64,000 bases of DNA from Amycolatopsis methanolica 239 (GTDB taxonomy: Bacteria > Actinomycetota > Actinomycetes > Mycobacteriales > Pseudonocardiaceae): NCBI RefSeq assembly GCF_000739085.1, contig NZ_CP009110.1, positions 5,270,001-5,334,000 on the forward strand, in the 5' to 3' direction. The notes under the pieces were generated by a model. The model saw only the letters and a program-made list of their open reading frames with translations. It had not been told where the DNA came from and did not search any database. Position numbers and translations under genes: made by a program. Positions within the stretch are counted from its first letter, which is position 1. Each line of letters begins with the position of its first letter. Positions 1 through 8,445 of the stretch are shown one piece after another.

Positions 1-126
1 CCACCGCACCTCTTTCCGTTGCCGCTTGATCCGCCGCACCGAGATTAGCCGGTCCCCCCACCCGTGTACGCACCGTGTCGGCCGCGTCGCCGATCCAGTC
101 GGCCGGGTTCACCCGGAGAACGCGGG

Positions 127-849
127 TCAGGACTGGGTGTTCAGGCCCTTCTCGAACCGCTCGGCGTCGAAGTCGCCGCCGAACCACGGCGACAGCCCGG
201 CGCGCGCCGCCTCCAGGAAGGCGTCGGGGTCCAGCGCGCCCGCACCCTCGGCGAGGGCGCCGAGCAGGGGCGATCCGGCGGCCACCGGCAGGTCGGACAC
301 GTTGCACCGGGCGGCCAGGTCCGGCCGTGCGGGCCAGGACCCGATGACGACACCGAGCACGTTGAGGCCGCGCGCTGTCGCGACCTCGGCCGTCAGGGCC
401 GTGGCGTTGAGGGTGCCGAGCCCGGCCTCGGCGACCACCAGCAGCGGTGCGGACAGCGACCACGCGACGTCGGCCAGCGTGGCGCCGTCGGCGTCGAAAC
501 GGACCAGCAGTCCCCCGGCGCCCTCGACCAGCACGAGGTCGTGCGTCTCGGCCAGCTCGCTCGCCGCGCCCGCGGCCTCGGCCGGCCCGACCGGCGCGAT
601 GCCGCTGCGCCGCGCCGCGACGTCCGGGGCAAGCGGGTCCGGGTAACGGCGCAGCTCGCGGGCGGTGACGTCCCCGGCGAGGCGGGTGACCTCGTCGATG
701 TCGCCGGGCTCGTCCGGGGCGACCCCGGTCTGAGCGGGTTTCAGCACGGCCACCCGGCGGCCCTCGGCGCGCGCGAGCGCGGCGAGGGCCGCGGTCACCG
801 CGGTCTTGCCGACGCCGGTTCCGGTCCCGGTCACCACCAGCACGCTCAC
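127..849 (-). CDS. bioD: ATP-dependent dethiobiotin synthetase
   Basis: Closes the ureido ring of dethiobiotin from 7,8-diaminopelargonate, CO2 and ATP, the penultimate step of biotin synthesis in the cytoplasm. The 240-residue protein opens with a P-loop, TGTGTGVGKT (residues 7-16, Lys15), followed by LKPAQTG (Lys37) and a VEGAGGLLV motif, all typical of BioD. The reading frame stays open far upstream, over the neighbouring transporter gene; the GTG at 849 was chosen because it puts the P-loop at the very N-terminus as in the family. Other biotin genes would have to lie left of the window edge. The 50 bases separating it from the transporter gene upstream leave open whether it is co-transcribed. 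Confidence 0.93.
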   Translation of the reverse strand: MSVLVVTGTGTGVGKTAVTAALAALARAEGRRVAVLKPAQTGVAPDEPGDIDEVTRLAGDVTARELRRYPDPLAPDVAARRSGIAPVGPAEAAGAASELAETHDLVLVEGAGGLLVRFDADGATLADVAWSLSAPLLVVAEAGLGTLNATALTAEVATARGLNVLGVVIGSWPARPDLAARCNVSDLPVAAGSPLLGALAEGAGALDPDAFLEAARAGLSPWFGGDFDAERFEKGLNTQS

Positions 850-899
850 GGGATCCGACACTAATACCGGCGCCGGCCGGCCGGCTTTCCGGTGTGTGG

Positions 900-3203
900 C
901 TACCCGGTGACCATCGGGTTGCTCTCCGCGGTCCCGGTCACGACGCTGTCGGCCGAGACGAAGGCGTTCGCCTTCGGGTCGTACAGGTGGACGCGGGCGG
1001 CGCCGACCTCGAAGTACATCCCCACCAGGTCGACCTCGCCGCGGGCCTCGGCGGCCGCGACCGTCGGATACTCCCGCAGCCGGTCCAGCTGCTGCAGGAT
1101 GTTGTGCAGCGCCAGCTGGTCGGCCTCGGACCCGGGCAGCGAGTCGCCGATCCGGATCGGCGCCTGCGTCTTCGCCCGCTCCAGGCTCGGCTCGGCGTGC
1201 CGGAGCCAGGACTCCAGCGCGGGCGCGCCTGCCGGCACGCCGCCAAGCAGCGCCTTCATCGCGCCGCACGACGAGTGGCCGCACACCACGATCTCGCGCA
1301 CCTTGAGCACCCCGACCGCGAACTCGACCGCGGCGCCGATGGACGCGTCCGAACCCGCCGCGCACGTCGCGTGGTCGGGCACCAGGTTGCCGATGTTGCG
1401 CACGGTGAACAGGTCGCCAGGACCGCTGCTGGTGATCAGGTTCGGCACGATCCGCGCGTCGCCGCAGGTGATGAACAGCGTCTCCGGGTTCTGCGTGTCG
1501 GCCAGCCTGCCCAGGATCGGGCGGACCAGCTGGGACGTGCGCCGCTCGAACTCGACCATGCCGCGCCGCATCGAGCTCTCCCGCGGCTGCCGCTGCTCCG
1601 GGACCTCGACCGGCTCCTCCTGCCGGGCCCGCTGCCAGTCCGACCAGGGGGCGAACCAGCGCGGCGCGATCCGCTGGGCCTTGGCCTTGTGCACGGTCGG
1701 CTCGCCTGCCTTGCCCCGCTCGAACCAGGGGTGCCCGATCTCGTCCACGATCACCTGGCCGCCCGCCTCCTCGTGGGAGTGTTGCCAGGCCGAGAGCGTG
1801 TCGAACGCCGCGTGGTCGAGGTAGTCCACGACGAGTTCGAGGGTCACCGTCGCGCCGCGCGGGATGGTGCCCAGTACCGAGGTCAGGCGCGGGATCGAGA
1901 GCGCGGACAACGCCCCCTCGACGACGACGCGCCACTTGTCGCCGTCGCGTTCGGCGTGGATGCCGGACCACAGGAGGCGGCGGAGCATGATCAGCGCGGC
2001 CGCGGCGACACCGATCAGCACACCGGTGAGCAGGTCGATGGCCACGACGCCGAGCAGCGTGATCAGGTAGACCGGCAGGTCGCCGTGCCGCAGCACCTGC
2101 TTGATGTGGTTGAGGTTGACCAGCTTCGCGCCGACGTGCACCAGCAGGCCGGCGAGCGCGGCGAGCGGGATGTTGCGCAGCAGCCCGGCCAGCACGGCGA
2201 CGAACAGCAGAACCCAGACGCCGTGCAGGACGGCCGAAACGCGGGTGCGGGCGCCGGTCTGCACGTTGGTCGAGCTCCGCACGATCACGCCGGTGACCGG
2301 CAGGCCGCCGAGCGCGCCCGAGGTCATGTTGGCCGCGCCCTGGCCGAGCAGCTCACGGTTGAGGTTCGCGCGCGGGCCGGTGTGCATCTTGTCGACGGCC
2401 ACGGCGGAGAGCAGGCTCTCGACGCTCGCGACCAGCGCGATGGTGACGACGGCGACGCCGAAGTCGAACCAGCCGGTGTCCGGGAAGTCCGGCGCGAAAC
2501 TGATGTCGAGCACGTTCGCCGGGATGTCGACGCGCGGCACTTCCAGGCCGGCGACCAGCGAGAACACGGTGACCGCGACGATGGCGGCGAGCGGGCCGGG
2601 CACCTTCCGCACCGCGGCGGGGAGCTTGCCCCACACGAGCAGGACGCCGAGGGTGAGCAGGCCGATCAGGGTGGCGGGCCCGTGCGGGTCGAGGATCTGC
2701 GCCGGCAGCTGGAGCAGGTTGTCGATCGGCGAGCTCTGCGCGGTGCCACCCAGCACGATGTGCAGCTGGGCCAGGACGATCGTGACCCCGATGCCGGCCA
2801 GCATGCCGTGCACGATGGCCGGGGACAGGGCCAGCGCGGCCCGCGCGATCCGGCTCAGGCCGAGCAGGATCTGCAGCGCGCCTGCCAGGACGGTGATGGC
2901 GCAGGTGGCGGCCCAGCCGAACTCGTTGATGGTCTCCGCCATGATCACCGTCAGGCCCGCGGCGGGGCCGCTGACCTGCAGCGGCGCCCCGCCGAGCACG
3001 CCGGCCACGATGCCGCCGACGATCGCGGCGATCAGGCCGGCGACGATCGGCGCGCCGGAGGCCAGCGCGATGCCCAGCGACAGCGGGATCGCGACGAGGA
3101 AGACGACCAGCGAGGCCGGCACGTCGTGGCGGAGGTTGTCCAGCGCGGACCGCCACGAGCGGGGCGGAGCGTGCTCACGCTCCTGGGCAGAGTTGTCAAT
3201 CAT
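900..3203 (-). CDS. SulP-family anion transporter fused to beta-carbonic anhydrase
   Basis: A 767-residue two-part protein. Residues about 25-430 form the multi-spanning SulP/SLC26 transporter core, starting with a DVPASLVVFLVAIPLSLGIA helix; a STAS-like linker follows. From about residue 560 there is a complete beta-class carbonic anhydrase with zinc and dyad residues Cys580-x-Asp582-x-Arg584, His643 and Cys646. The fusion suggests that bicarbonate is the transported ion, made or consumed at the inner membrane face (inference). The architecture and length match Rv3273 of Mycobacterium tuberculosis. The ATG is preceded by a good GGAGG. A CRP-like palindrome lies about 190 bases upstream. Sulfate or another anion remains possible as substrate. 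Confidence 0.93.
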   Translation of the reverse strand: MIDNSAQEREHAPPRSWRSALDNLRHDVPASLVVFLVAIPLSLGIALASGAPIVAGLIAAIVGGIVAGVLGGAPLQVSGPAAGLTVIMAETINEFGWAATCAITVLAGALQILLGLSRIARAALALSPAIVHGMLAGIGVTIVLAQLHIVLGGTAQSSPIDNLLQLPAQILDPHGPATLIGLLTLGVLLVWGKLPAAVRKVPGPLAAIVAVTVFSLVAGLEVPRVDIPANVLDISFAPDFPDTGWFDFGVAVVTIALVASVESLLSAVAVDKMHTGPRANLNRELLGQGAANMTSGALGGLPVTGVIVRSSTNVQTGARTRVSAVLHGVWVLLFVAVLAGLLRNIPLAALAGLLVHVGAKLVNLNHIKQVLRHGDLPVYLITLLGVVAIDLLTGVLIGVAAAALIMLRRLLWSGIHAERDGDKWRVVVEGALSALSIPRLTSVLGTIPRGATVTLELVVDYLDHAAFDTLSAWQHSHEEAGGQVIVDEIGHPWFERGKAGEPTVHKAKAQRIAPRWFAPWSDWQRARQEEPVEVPEQRQPRESSMRRGMVEFERRTSQLVRPILGRLADTQNPETLFITCGDARIVPNLITSSGPGDLFTVRNIGNLVPDHATCAAGSDASIGAAVEFAVGVLKVREIVVCGHSSCGAMKALLGGVPAGAPALESWLRHAEPSLERAKTQAPIRIGDSLPGSEADQLALHNILQQLDRLREYPTVAAAEARGEVDLVGMYFEVGAARVHLYDPKANAFVSADSVVTGTAESNPMVTG

Positions 3204-3395
3204 TCACGCCTCCGGTGCGGAAGTGCCCGAACATGGGGATGAACCAAGGGGAGACCGGCCCCAGTGACGGCCTGTAGCACCAGAGATACCGAAAAACGCC
3301 CGGGATGTCCGGTATGCAAAGAAATTCTCACGTTTTGTTCACAAAGTGTCATGACTGATGAGTAACGGCGTATTGACGCGAGGCCATCAGTGCGC

Positions 3396-3409
3396 GTGAC
3401 ACAGGTCAC
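3396..3409. promoter_or_regulatory. Candidate CRP/GlxR-type binding site
   Basis: GTGACACAGGTCAC fits the CRP-family consensus TGTGA-N6-TCACA over its eight core positions (GTGA-N6-TCAC); the outermost bases do not match. It lies about 190 bases before the start of the SulP/carbonic anhydrase gene. Binding is inferred from the motif only. Confidence 0.35.
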
Positions 3410-3489
3410 CAAGCGGCGCGACGATAGACACGAAACGTGACAGACAGTGCGCGAGAGCGGACCGAGCGCTACTGGTCACACTGGATTGG

Positions 3490-3502
3490 GTGAATTATTC
3501 AC
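3490..3502. promoter_or_regulatory. 13-base palindrome, possible operator
   Basis: GTGAATTATTCAC is a perfect inverted repeat (6-base arms, one central T), AT-rich against a GC-rich background. It lies nearly 290 bases before the transporter start and 170 bases after the end of the MerR gene. Its binding protein is unknown. Confidence 0.25.
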
Positions 3503-3671
3503 GGTGGTAGGTATTAGCGCTTCGGGCCACCCTCGCGACTGGTCCCCAGCGCCACCCGACGCCGTCCGCACGCAGACGCCGCACCGCGGCGCAGGCGGCG
3601 CGGGATGACCGGGGGTGAGCGCGCCACCCGGTACAGCCACGTCCGGGGTCCCCCGTCCCCGTGAGCCGGCC

Positions 3672-4298
3672 CTACCCGGACAACTGCCGCCGCGAGACCG
3701 CCGCGTGCGCCATGCGGCGCAGGGCCGCGAACAAGGCGTCGCCGAGGACGGTACCGACCACCGCACCCTCGACGACCGCCTCGGTGGCGCCCAGCCGGGC
3801 CACCGTCGTCACGTCGCGCTCGGCGACCGAGGCCGCCGCCTCGGCGTAGCAGTCGAGCTCCTCCAGTACCCACTCGTGCCCGACCTCCCGGAGCGCGCAC
3901 AGCACACCGACCAGCGACTCGACCACCGGCGATCCGGGGTGCACCTCCCAGTCCCGCTGCCGGGCCACCTCCTCGATCCGGCTCAGCGCCCAGGCCCGGT
4001 CGTCGGCCGTCACCTCCAGCTTCGCCATCGGCAGGCCGTGCTGGGCCAACCCGAGGATGTCGTGCGTCGAGGTGGCGGGGTCGTCGATCGCGGTCAGTAC
4101 CTCGCCCACCGCGGCCACGGACAACCCGCCGATCTCCAGCAGGGCACGAACCAGCTTCAGCCGCCGCACGTGGGCGGGCCCGTAGCGGGCCTGGTTGGGG
4201 CTGGTCAGCTCGCCGGGCGGGAGCAGGCCTTCGCGCTGGTAGTACTTGATCGTCGCGACCGGGACGCCCGACTCCCGGCTCAGCTCCGCCATGCGCAT
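3672..4298 (-). CDS. MerR-family transcriptional regulator
   Basis: A 208-residue regulator. Residues 1-70 form the winged-helix MerR domain, beginning MRMAELSRESGVPVATIKYY and continuing through the wing (REGLLPPGELTSPNQARYG). The C-terminal two thirds are helical and carry no obvious metal-binding cysteine cluster, so the effector is unlikely to be a thiol-bound metal. A GGGAGG lies eight bases before the ATG. The gene is divergent from a small membrane protein, with 88 bases between starts that hold two dyads; the usual MerR logic would be control of that neighbour and of itself (inference). Confidence 0.9.
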   Translation of the reverse strand: MRMAELSRESGVPVATIKYYQREGLLPPGELTSPNQARYGPAHVRRLKLVRALLEIGGLSVAAVGEVLTAIDDPATSTHDILGLAQHGLPMAKLEVTADDRAWALSRIEEVARQRDWEVHPGSPVVESLVGVLCALREVGHEWVLEELDCYAEAAASVAERDVTTVARLGATEAVVEGAVVGTVLGDALFAALRRMAHAAVSRRQLSG

Positions 4299-4327
4299 CC
4301 GGCGTTCCTCCCTCTGGACACAGCGTC

Positions 4328-4367
4328 ATGGGTAGAGTAGCTTCCCATTTAAGATAGTACAGCTATC
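4328..4367. promoter_or_regulatory. Two dyads in the MerR/membrane-protein divergent promoter
   Basis: ATGGG-N11-CCCAT (4328-4348) is followed by GATAGTACAGCTATC (4353-4367, 5-base arms, 5-base spacer). Both sit between divergent genes, where a MerR regulator would bind between the -35 and -10 elements. The AT content here is well above the local average. Confidence 0.45.
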
Positions 4368-4386
4368 CATTCTGGAGGCGAGGAGA

Positions 4387-4788
4387 ATGACCACCCTGTC
4401 CCTGCGCTCGCCCATCACCCGCCGGGCCGTACTGCACTACGCCGAGATGTGGATCGCCATGGGCCTTGGCATGGCGGTCCTCGGGCCACTCGTCCGGCTG
4501 GGTTTCGACGCGGCGGGCTGGTCGGCGGTCGTGGACCGCACCGACTGGCGGGCGATGATCATGGCGACCGAGATGGCCCTGCCGATGGCCGCCTGGATGC
4601 GGGTACGCCGGCACAGCCGGCGCTCGGTGTTCGAGATGACCGTGTGGATGTACGTGCCGTTCGTGGTGCTGCTCGTGCCGTACTGGACCGGCGCCATCTC
4701 CGGCGGCGCGCTGATGGGCATCGGGCACGCCCTGATGGGCGTGGCCATGGCGGTAGTCGTCTACCGCCAGCGCCACGACCACCACTGA
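4387..4788 (+). CDS. Small integral membrane protein, MerR-linked
   Basis: A 133-residue protein with about four hydrophobic helices (near residues 18-38, 50-68, 83-102 and 108-127) and a basic, histidine-rich end (RQRHDHH). Methionine is unusually frequent, including in the membrane segments. I do not recognise the family with certainty. The start has a strong ribosome site (GGAGGCGAGGAG). It is divergent from the MerR regulator and ends four bases from the P450 gene, which converges on it. The arrangement suggests an effector-inducible membrane function such as resistance or efflux assistance (inference). Confidence 0.8.
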   Translation: MTTLSLRSPITRRAVLHYAEMWIAMGLGMAVLGPLVRLGFDAAGWSAVVDRTDWRAMIMATEMALPMAAWMRVRRHSRRSVFEMTVWMYVPFVVLLVPYWTGAISGGALMGIGHALMGVAMAVVVYRQRHDHH

Positions 4789-4792
4789 CGTC

Positions 4793-6013
4793 TCAGCGGA
4801 CCACCACCGGCAAGGTGTTCAGGCCGTGCACGAGCGTGCTCTCCCGCCAGCGGAGCTCGCCCGGGTCGCCGTCGAGCTCGATCGCCGGGAAGCGGTCGAA
4901 GAGGCGGCCGAGCGCCACCTCCGCTTCCAGCCGGGCGAGCGGCGCCCCGACGCAGTAGTGGATGCCGTGGCCGAAGGCCAGGTGACCACCCGCCGGACGG
5001 GTGACGTCCAGGCGGTCCGGCTCCGGGAACCGCTCGCCGTCGCGGTTGGCGCCCACCAGCGAGACCATCACGAACTCGTTCGCCGGGATCTCGACGTCGC
5101 CGATCGGCACCGGTTCCACCGAGAACCGCAGGGTCGCGATGTTGATCGGCCCCTCGAACCGCAGGAACTCCTCGACCGCGCCGGGCAGCAGCGAAGGGTC
5201 GGCGCGCAGGGCCGCGAGCTGGTCCGGGTGCCGCAGCAGCGCCAGCACGCTGTTGCCGATCAGGTTGACCGTGGTCTCGTGCCCGGCGACGAGCAGCAGG
5301 AACGCCATCGCGACCAGCTCTTCCGGCGACAGCTGGTCACCCTCGTCCGATACGTGCACCAGGTCGGACAGCAGGTCCTGGGTCGGCGCCGCGCGCTTGG
5401 CGGCGACCAGCGCGGTGAGGTAACCGGCCATCGAGCGGGCCGCGTCGTGGAAGTCGTCCGCGGGCCCGGAGTTGAGCAGCGTGTTCGACCACTCGCGGAA
5501 GTCGCCGCGCTCCTCCTCGGGGATGCCCAGCAGCTCGCAGATCACCGTGATCGGCAGCGGGTAGGCGAACGCGTCCAGCAGGTCCACCCGGCCGCGCGCG
5601 GCAACCGAGTCCAGCAGCTCGTCGGTGATCTGCTCGATGCGCGGTCGCAGGCGGGCGACGGTGCGCGCGGTGAAGGCCTTGTTGACCAGCTTGCGCAGCC
5701 GCGTGTGGTCCGGCGGGTCGTTGTTGAGCATGTGGTGGCGCAGCAGGCTGCCCGACGGGTCGTCGCCGTCCGTCCCCCCGGTCGCCGTCAGGCGCGTCTC
5801 GAACAGCTCCTGCGCCCGCTTGGCGTCCTTGCTCAGCCGCGGGTCCGCCAGCAGCGCCTTGGCCTCCGCGTATCCCGAGACCAGCCAGACCCGCAACCCG
5901 CGGGGCATGATCGCGGGCCGGACCGGGCCCTCCTCGCGCAGCGCGCGGTAGAGGGCGTGCGGGTCCTGGATGACGTCGTCGTCGAGCTCGATCGGTTCGT
6001 CCACCACGCGCAT
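4793..6013 (-). CDS. Cytochrome P450 (CYP107-like)
   Basis: A soluble bacterial P450 of 406 residues, a heme monooxygenase that needs a ferredoxin/reductase pair not encoded here. Seen are the I-helix oxygen-binding motif AGHETT, the K-helix ExxR (EEFLR) and the heme loop FGHGIHYCVG with ligand Cys354. An upstream TTG at 6049 is in frame, but the ATG at 6013 was chosen because GGGAGG sits eight bases before it. An SRPBCC protein gene lies 72 bases upstream on the same strand. No biosynthetic cluster surrounds it, so the substrate is unknown; CYP107 members hydroxylate macrolides, steroids and fatty acids. Confidence 0.93.
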   Translation of the reverse strand: MRVVDEPIELDDDVIQDPHALYRALREEGPVRPAIMPRGLRVWLVSGYAEAKALLADPRLSKDAKRAQELFETRLTATGGTDGDDPSGSLLRHHMLNNDPPDHTRLRKLVNKAFTARTVARLRPRIEQITDELLDSVAARGRVDLLDAFAYPLPITVICELLGIPEEERGDFREWSNTLLNSGPADDFHDAARSMAGYLTALVAAKRAAPTQDLLSDLVHVSDEGDQLSPEELVAMAFLLLVAGHETTVNLIGNSVLALLRHPDQLAALRADPSLLPGAVEEFLRFEGPINIATLRFSVEPVPIGDVEIPANEFVMVSLVGANRDGERFPEPDRLDVTRPAGGHLAFGHGIHYCVGAPLARLEAEVALGRLFDRFPAIELDGDPGELRWRESTLVHGLNTLPVVVR

Positions 6014-6085
6014 TTCGTGGTCCTCCCAGTGGCGTTCGTGCTCCGGCAACTCGTCAACGGGCCACGGGCGCGATTGGTGCCCGGC

Positions 6086-6499
6086 TCACCGTGCGGCGAG
6101 GGCGTCGGCGACCCGGTCCACCACCCCCTTCCAGTACTCCCGCTGCGTGGCGCGCTCCTCGGCGCCGGCGAGCCACTCCTGGTGGAAGCGGACGACCGTC
6201 CTGTTGCCCGACGGCGAAACCGTCACCTGCACCGTCGAGTCGTGGTCCCAGTCCTTGGGCCGCCAAGTCAGCCGGATGCGGTCCAGCTCGCGGAAACTGC
6301 GGACCTCGCCCGCCGTTCCGCCTGCCGTCTCGAAGCGCTCCCCCTTGCCACCGGGCACGCCTGCGCCTGGGCCGAGCCAGATCTCGGCGCCGGCCCTGCT
6401 GGTGAGGAACTCCCAGACGGTGGCGGCCGGGTGCGGCAGCGTCCGCGAGACGCCGACCTGCCAGCCCGCGTCGGCTGTCCTGCCCACTTCCTTGGTCAT
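6086..6499 (-). CDS. SRPBCC (AHSA1-like) domain protein
   Basis: A 137-residue protein of the START/AHSA1 superfamily, which forms a helix-grip cavity for hydrophobic ligands. Recognisable pieces are the N-terminal HPAATVWEFLTS helix, the central GGTAGEVRSFRELDRIRLTW strand pair and the C-terminal helix YWKGVVDRVADAL. The frame extends upstream, but the ATG at 6499 gives the normal family length; no clear ribosome site is seen. It is followed by the P450 gene on the same strand and could share its transcript. The biological role is unknown. Confidence 0.82.
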   Translation of the reverse strand: MTKEVGRTADAGWQVGVSRTLPHPAATVWEFLTSRAGAEIWLGPGAGVPGGKGERFETAGGTAGEVRSFRELDRIRLTWRPKDWDHDSTVQVTVSPSGNRTVVRFHQEWLAGAEERATQREYWKGVVDRVADALAAR

Positions 6500-6561
6500 G
6501 GGCTCATGATGGCAGGAGGCACCGACAATTCCGGCCCCGTCATGGGGCACGATGGGAAATC

Positions 6562-7185
6562 GTGCGGTATCGGCCCATCACCTTCGAACACCTCGCCGGG
6601 GAACTGGCCGAGCGGGTCCTCGTGCTGGACGCGCCGTGGGTGCGGATCGCCGTGGACGGCCCGGCGGGCACCGCGGCACTCGCCGACGCGCTGGTGGACC
6701 CGCTGCGGGTGGGCGGCCGCGCGGTGCAGCGGGTGTCCACTGTGGATTTCCTGCGGCCTGCGTCGCTGCGGTTCGAGTACGGCAGGGAGAACCCGGACTC
6801 CCGCTACTGGTCCTGGCTGGACGAGAGCGCGTTGCGCCGCGAAGTGCTCGATCCGCTGGGGCGCAATGGAAGCGGCGAGGTGCTGCCCGCGCTGTGGGAC
6901 TCGGCTCGCGACCGCGCCACGCGGTCGGCGCGGGTGCCGCTGCCCGCGCCGGGCGTGCTTGTCGTGGACGGCGAGATGCTCCTCGGACGTGGCCTGCCGT
7001 TCGAACTGACCGTGCACCTGCAGCTGTCCGCGGGAGCGTTGCGGCGGCGCCTGCCCGGAGACGAGCAGTGGGCGCTGCCCGCGTTCGAGCGGTACGAGGA
7101 GGAGGTGCGGCCCGCGGAGATCGCCGACGTGGTGGTGCGCGCCGACGACCCGCGGCACCCGGCGGTGCTGGAGCGGGCCGCGTGA
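6562..7185 (+). CDS. Uridine kinase-like P-loop protein with degenerate Walker A
   Basis: A 207-residue protein resembling actinobacterial proteins annotated as uridine kinase. The strand-loop IAVDGPAGTAALADAL occupies the Walker A position but lacks the GK[ST] signature. The later LVVDGEMLL strand fits Walker B, and the ending FELTVHLQLSAGALRRR also resembles nucleoside kinases. The missing lysine makes classical ATP hydrolysis doubtful. The GTG start has no strong ribosome site. It converges on pimB with three bases between ends. Function should be called unknown apart from the fold. Confidence 0.8.
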   Translation: MRYRPITFEHLAGELAERVLVLDAPWVRIAVDGPAGTAALADALVDPLRVGGRAVQRVSTVDFLRPASLRFEYGRENPDSRYWSWLDESALRREVLDPLGRNGSGEVLPALWDSARDRATRSARVPLPAPGVLVVDGEMLLGRGLPFELTVHLQLSAGALRRRLPGDEQWALPAFERYEEEVRPAEIADVVVRADDPRHPAVLERAA

Positions 7186-7188
7186 CGG

Positions 7189-8343
7189 TCAGGGCGCGAC
7201 GGCAGGCTCGCCGCTGAGGAACGCGCGCAACCGGGCACCCAGCAGGTCCCACCGCCACTGCTCGGTCACCCAGGCCCGGCCCGCGGCGCCCATCTTGCGG
7301 GCACGCGACGGGTCGTCGAGCAGCGGGGTGAGGGTCTCGACCAGCTGGTGGACGTCGCGGCCGTCGACGACGTGACCGGTCACCTCGTCGAGGACGGTCT
7401 CCGGGGCGCCGCCCGAGTTGCCCGCGACGACCGGCAGGCCCGTCGCGGAGGCCTCCAGGTAGACGATGCCGAGGCCTTCCACGTCCAGTCCCTTGCCGCG
7501 GGTGCGGGCGGGCATGGCGAAGACGTCGCCCGCGGCGTAGTGCGCGGGCAGTTCGGTCCACGGCACCGAGCCGGTGAAGACGACGTCGCCGGCGACGCCC
7601 TGCGCGTCGGCGAGCCGTTCCAGGGACTTCCGGTACGGGCCGCCGCCGACGAGCAGGAGCGCGACGTCCGGGACACGGCGGCGCAGCTCGGGAAGGGCGT
7701 GGATGAGCATGTCCTGGCCCTTGCGCGGGACGAGCCGGGACACGCAGACGACGGTCGGCCGGTCGCCGAGGCCGTGCCGGGCGCGGATCTCGTCGCGGGC
7801 GGCGTCGTCGGGTTTGAACACGTCCGGGTCGACGCCCGGCGGCAGCAGCTCCAGCCCCGCGGACGGGCCGAACGCCGACGCGAACCGGCCGCGCGTGTAC
7901 TTGCTGACGTAGGTGATCACGTCGGTGGTGTCGCCGATGCGGCGCAGCGCCTGGCGGGCCAGCGGCAGCATCGACCAGCCGACCTCGTGCCCGTGGGTGC
8001 TCGCGACGACCCAGTCCGCGCCCGCGGCCCGCAGCGGCTGGGCGAGCAGCGCCAGCGGGGCCGCGGCGCCGAACCAGACGGCCTGGCAGTCGTGCGCGCG
8101 CAGGATCTCCTTGGCGCGGCGGAGCACGTCGGGGGTGGGCAGCATCAGCGAGGTGGGGTGCCGGACCACCTCGAACGGCGCGGCGGCGTCGAACTCGGGG
8201 TGCGAACCGGAGGGCTTGTCCCAGGACGGTGCGTAGACGACGAGCTGGTCCGGCGGCAGCAGGCGCGCGAAGGAGTTCAGGTAGTTCTGGATCCCCCCGG
8301 GCCGCGGCGGGAAGTCGTTGGTCACCAGCAGGGTCCGAAGCAC
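7189..8343 (-). CDS. pimB: GDP-mannose-dependent alpha-(1-6)-phosphatidylinositol monomannoside mannosyltransferase
   Basis: A GT-B glycosyltransferase (family GT4) of 384 residues that adds the second mannose in phosphatidylinositol mannoside synthesis at the cytoplasmic membrane face. The N-terminus has TNDFPPRPGGIQNYL, the donor-binding motif VSRLVPRKGQD follows, and the GLGIVYLEASATGLPVV signature (EX7E region) lies near residue 290. The order pimB then an NlpC/P60 gene, both on the same strand, matches Rv2188c-Rv2190c of M. tuberculosis, which supports the assignment over other GT4 enzymes. A hairpin separates it from the upstream gene, so it probably has its own promoter near 8345-8395. 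Confidence 0.9.
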   Translation of the reverse strand: MLRTLLVTNDFPPRPGGIQNYLNSFARLLPPDQLVVYAPSWDKPSGSHPEFDAAAPFEVVRHPTSLMLPTPDVLRRAKEILRAHDCQAVWFGAAAPLALLAQPLRAAGADWVVASTHGHEVGWSMLPLARQALRRIGDTTDVITYVSKYTRGRFASAFGPSAGLELLPPGVDPDVFKPDDAARDEIRARHGLGDRPTVVCVSRLVPRKGQDMLIHALPELRRRVPDVALLLVGGGPYRKSLERLADAQGVAGDVVFTGSVPWTELPAHYAAGDVFAMPARTRGKGLDVEGLGIVYLEASATGLPVVAGNSGGAPETVLDEVTGHVVDGRDVHQLVETLTPLLDDPSRARKMGAAGRAWVTEQWRWDLLGARLRAFLSGEPAVAP

Positions 8344-8397
8344 GGGCTGGAGACTACTAGGGAGCGGTTGCGGGGGCGGCAGCCCCGGGAACGAGTC

Positions 8398-8431
8398 AGG
8401 GGCGGCGCCGGCTGTCGCCGGTGCCGCCCCT
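8398..8431 (-). terminator. Hairpin terminator after the NlpC/P60 gene
   Basis: A 15-pair stem (one G-U) with loop TGTC lies 14 bases past the stop of the NlpC/P60 gene. There is no T-run, as is common in actinomycetes. It would separate that gene from pimB downstream. Confidence 0.65.
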
Positions 8432-8445
8432 GTCGGGTGCCGAAC

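Larger units (their letters stand above)
3204..3671. other. Intergenic region with two palindromes, no gene
   Basis: This 468-base stretch holds the upstream region of the SulP/carbonic anhydrase gene and the 3' flank of the MerR gene. Short open frames in it lack ribosome sites and family resemblance. Two short palindromes are listed separately. The part near 3260-3400 is less GC-rich than its surroundings, as expected for a promoter region. Confidence 0.6.

Noticed and set aside
894-3267. Long open frames on the plus strand across the SulP gene
   Set aside because: They are antisense shadows produced by GC3-biased codons; their translations are Arg/Gly/His-rich without motifs or ribosome sites.
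4793-7185. Secondary-metabolite cluster around the P450
   Set aside because: No polyketide, peptide or terpene synthase and no ferredoxin gene is nearby; the neighbours are unrelated.
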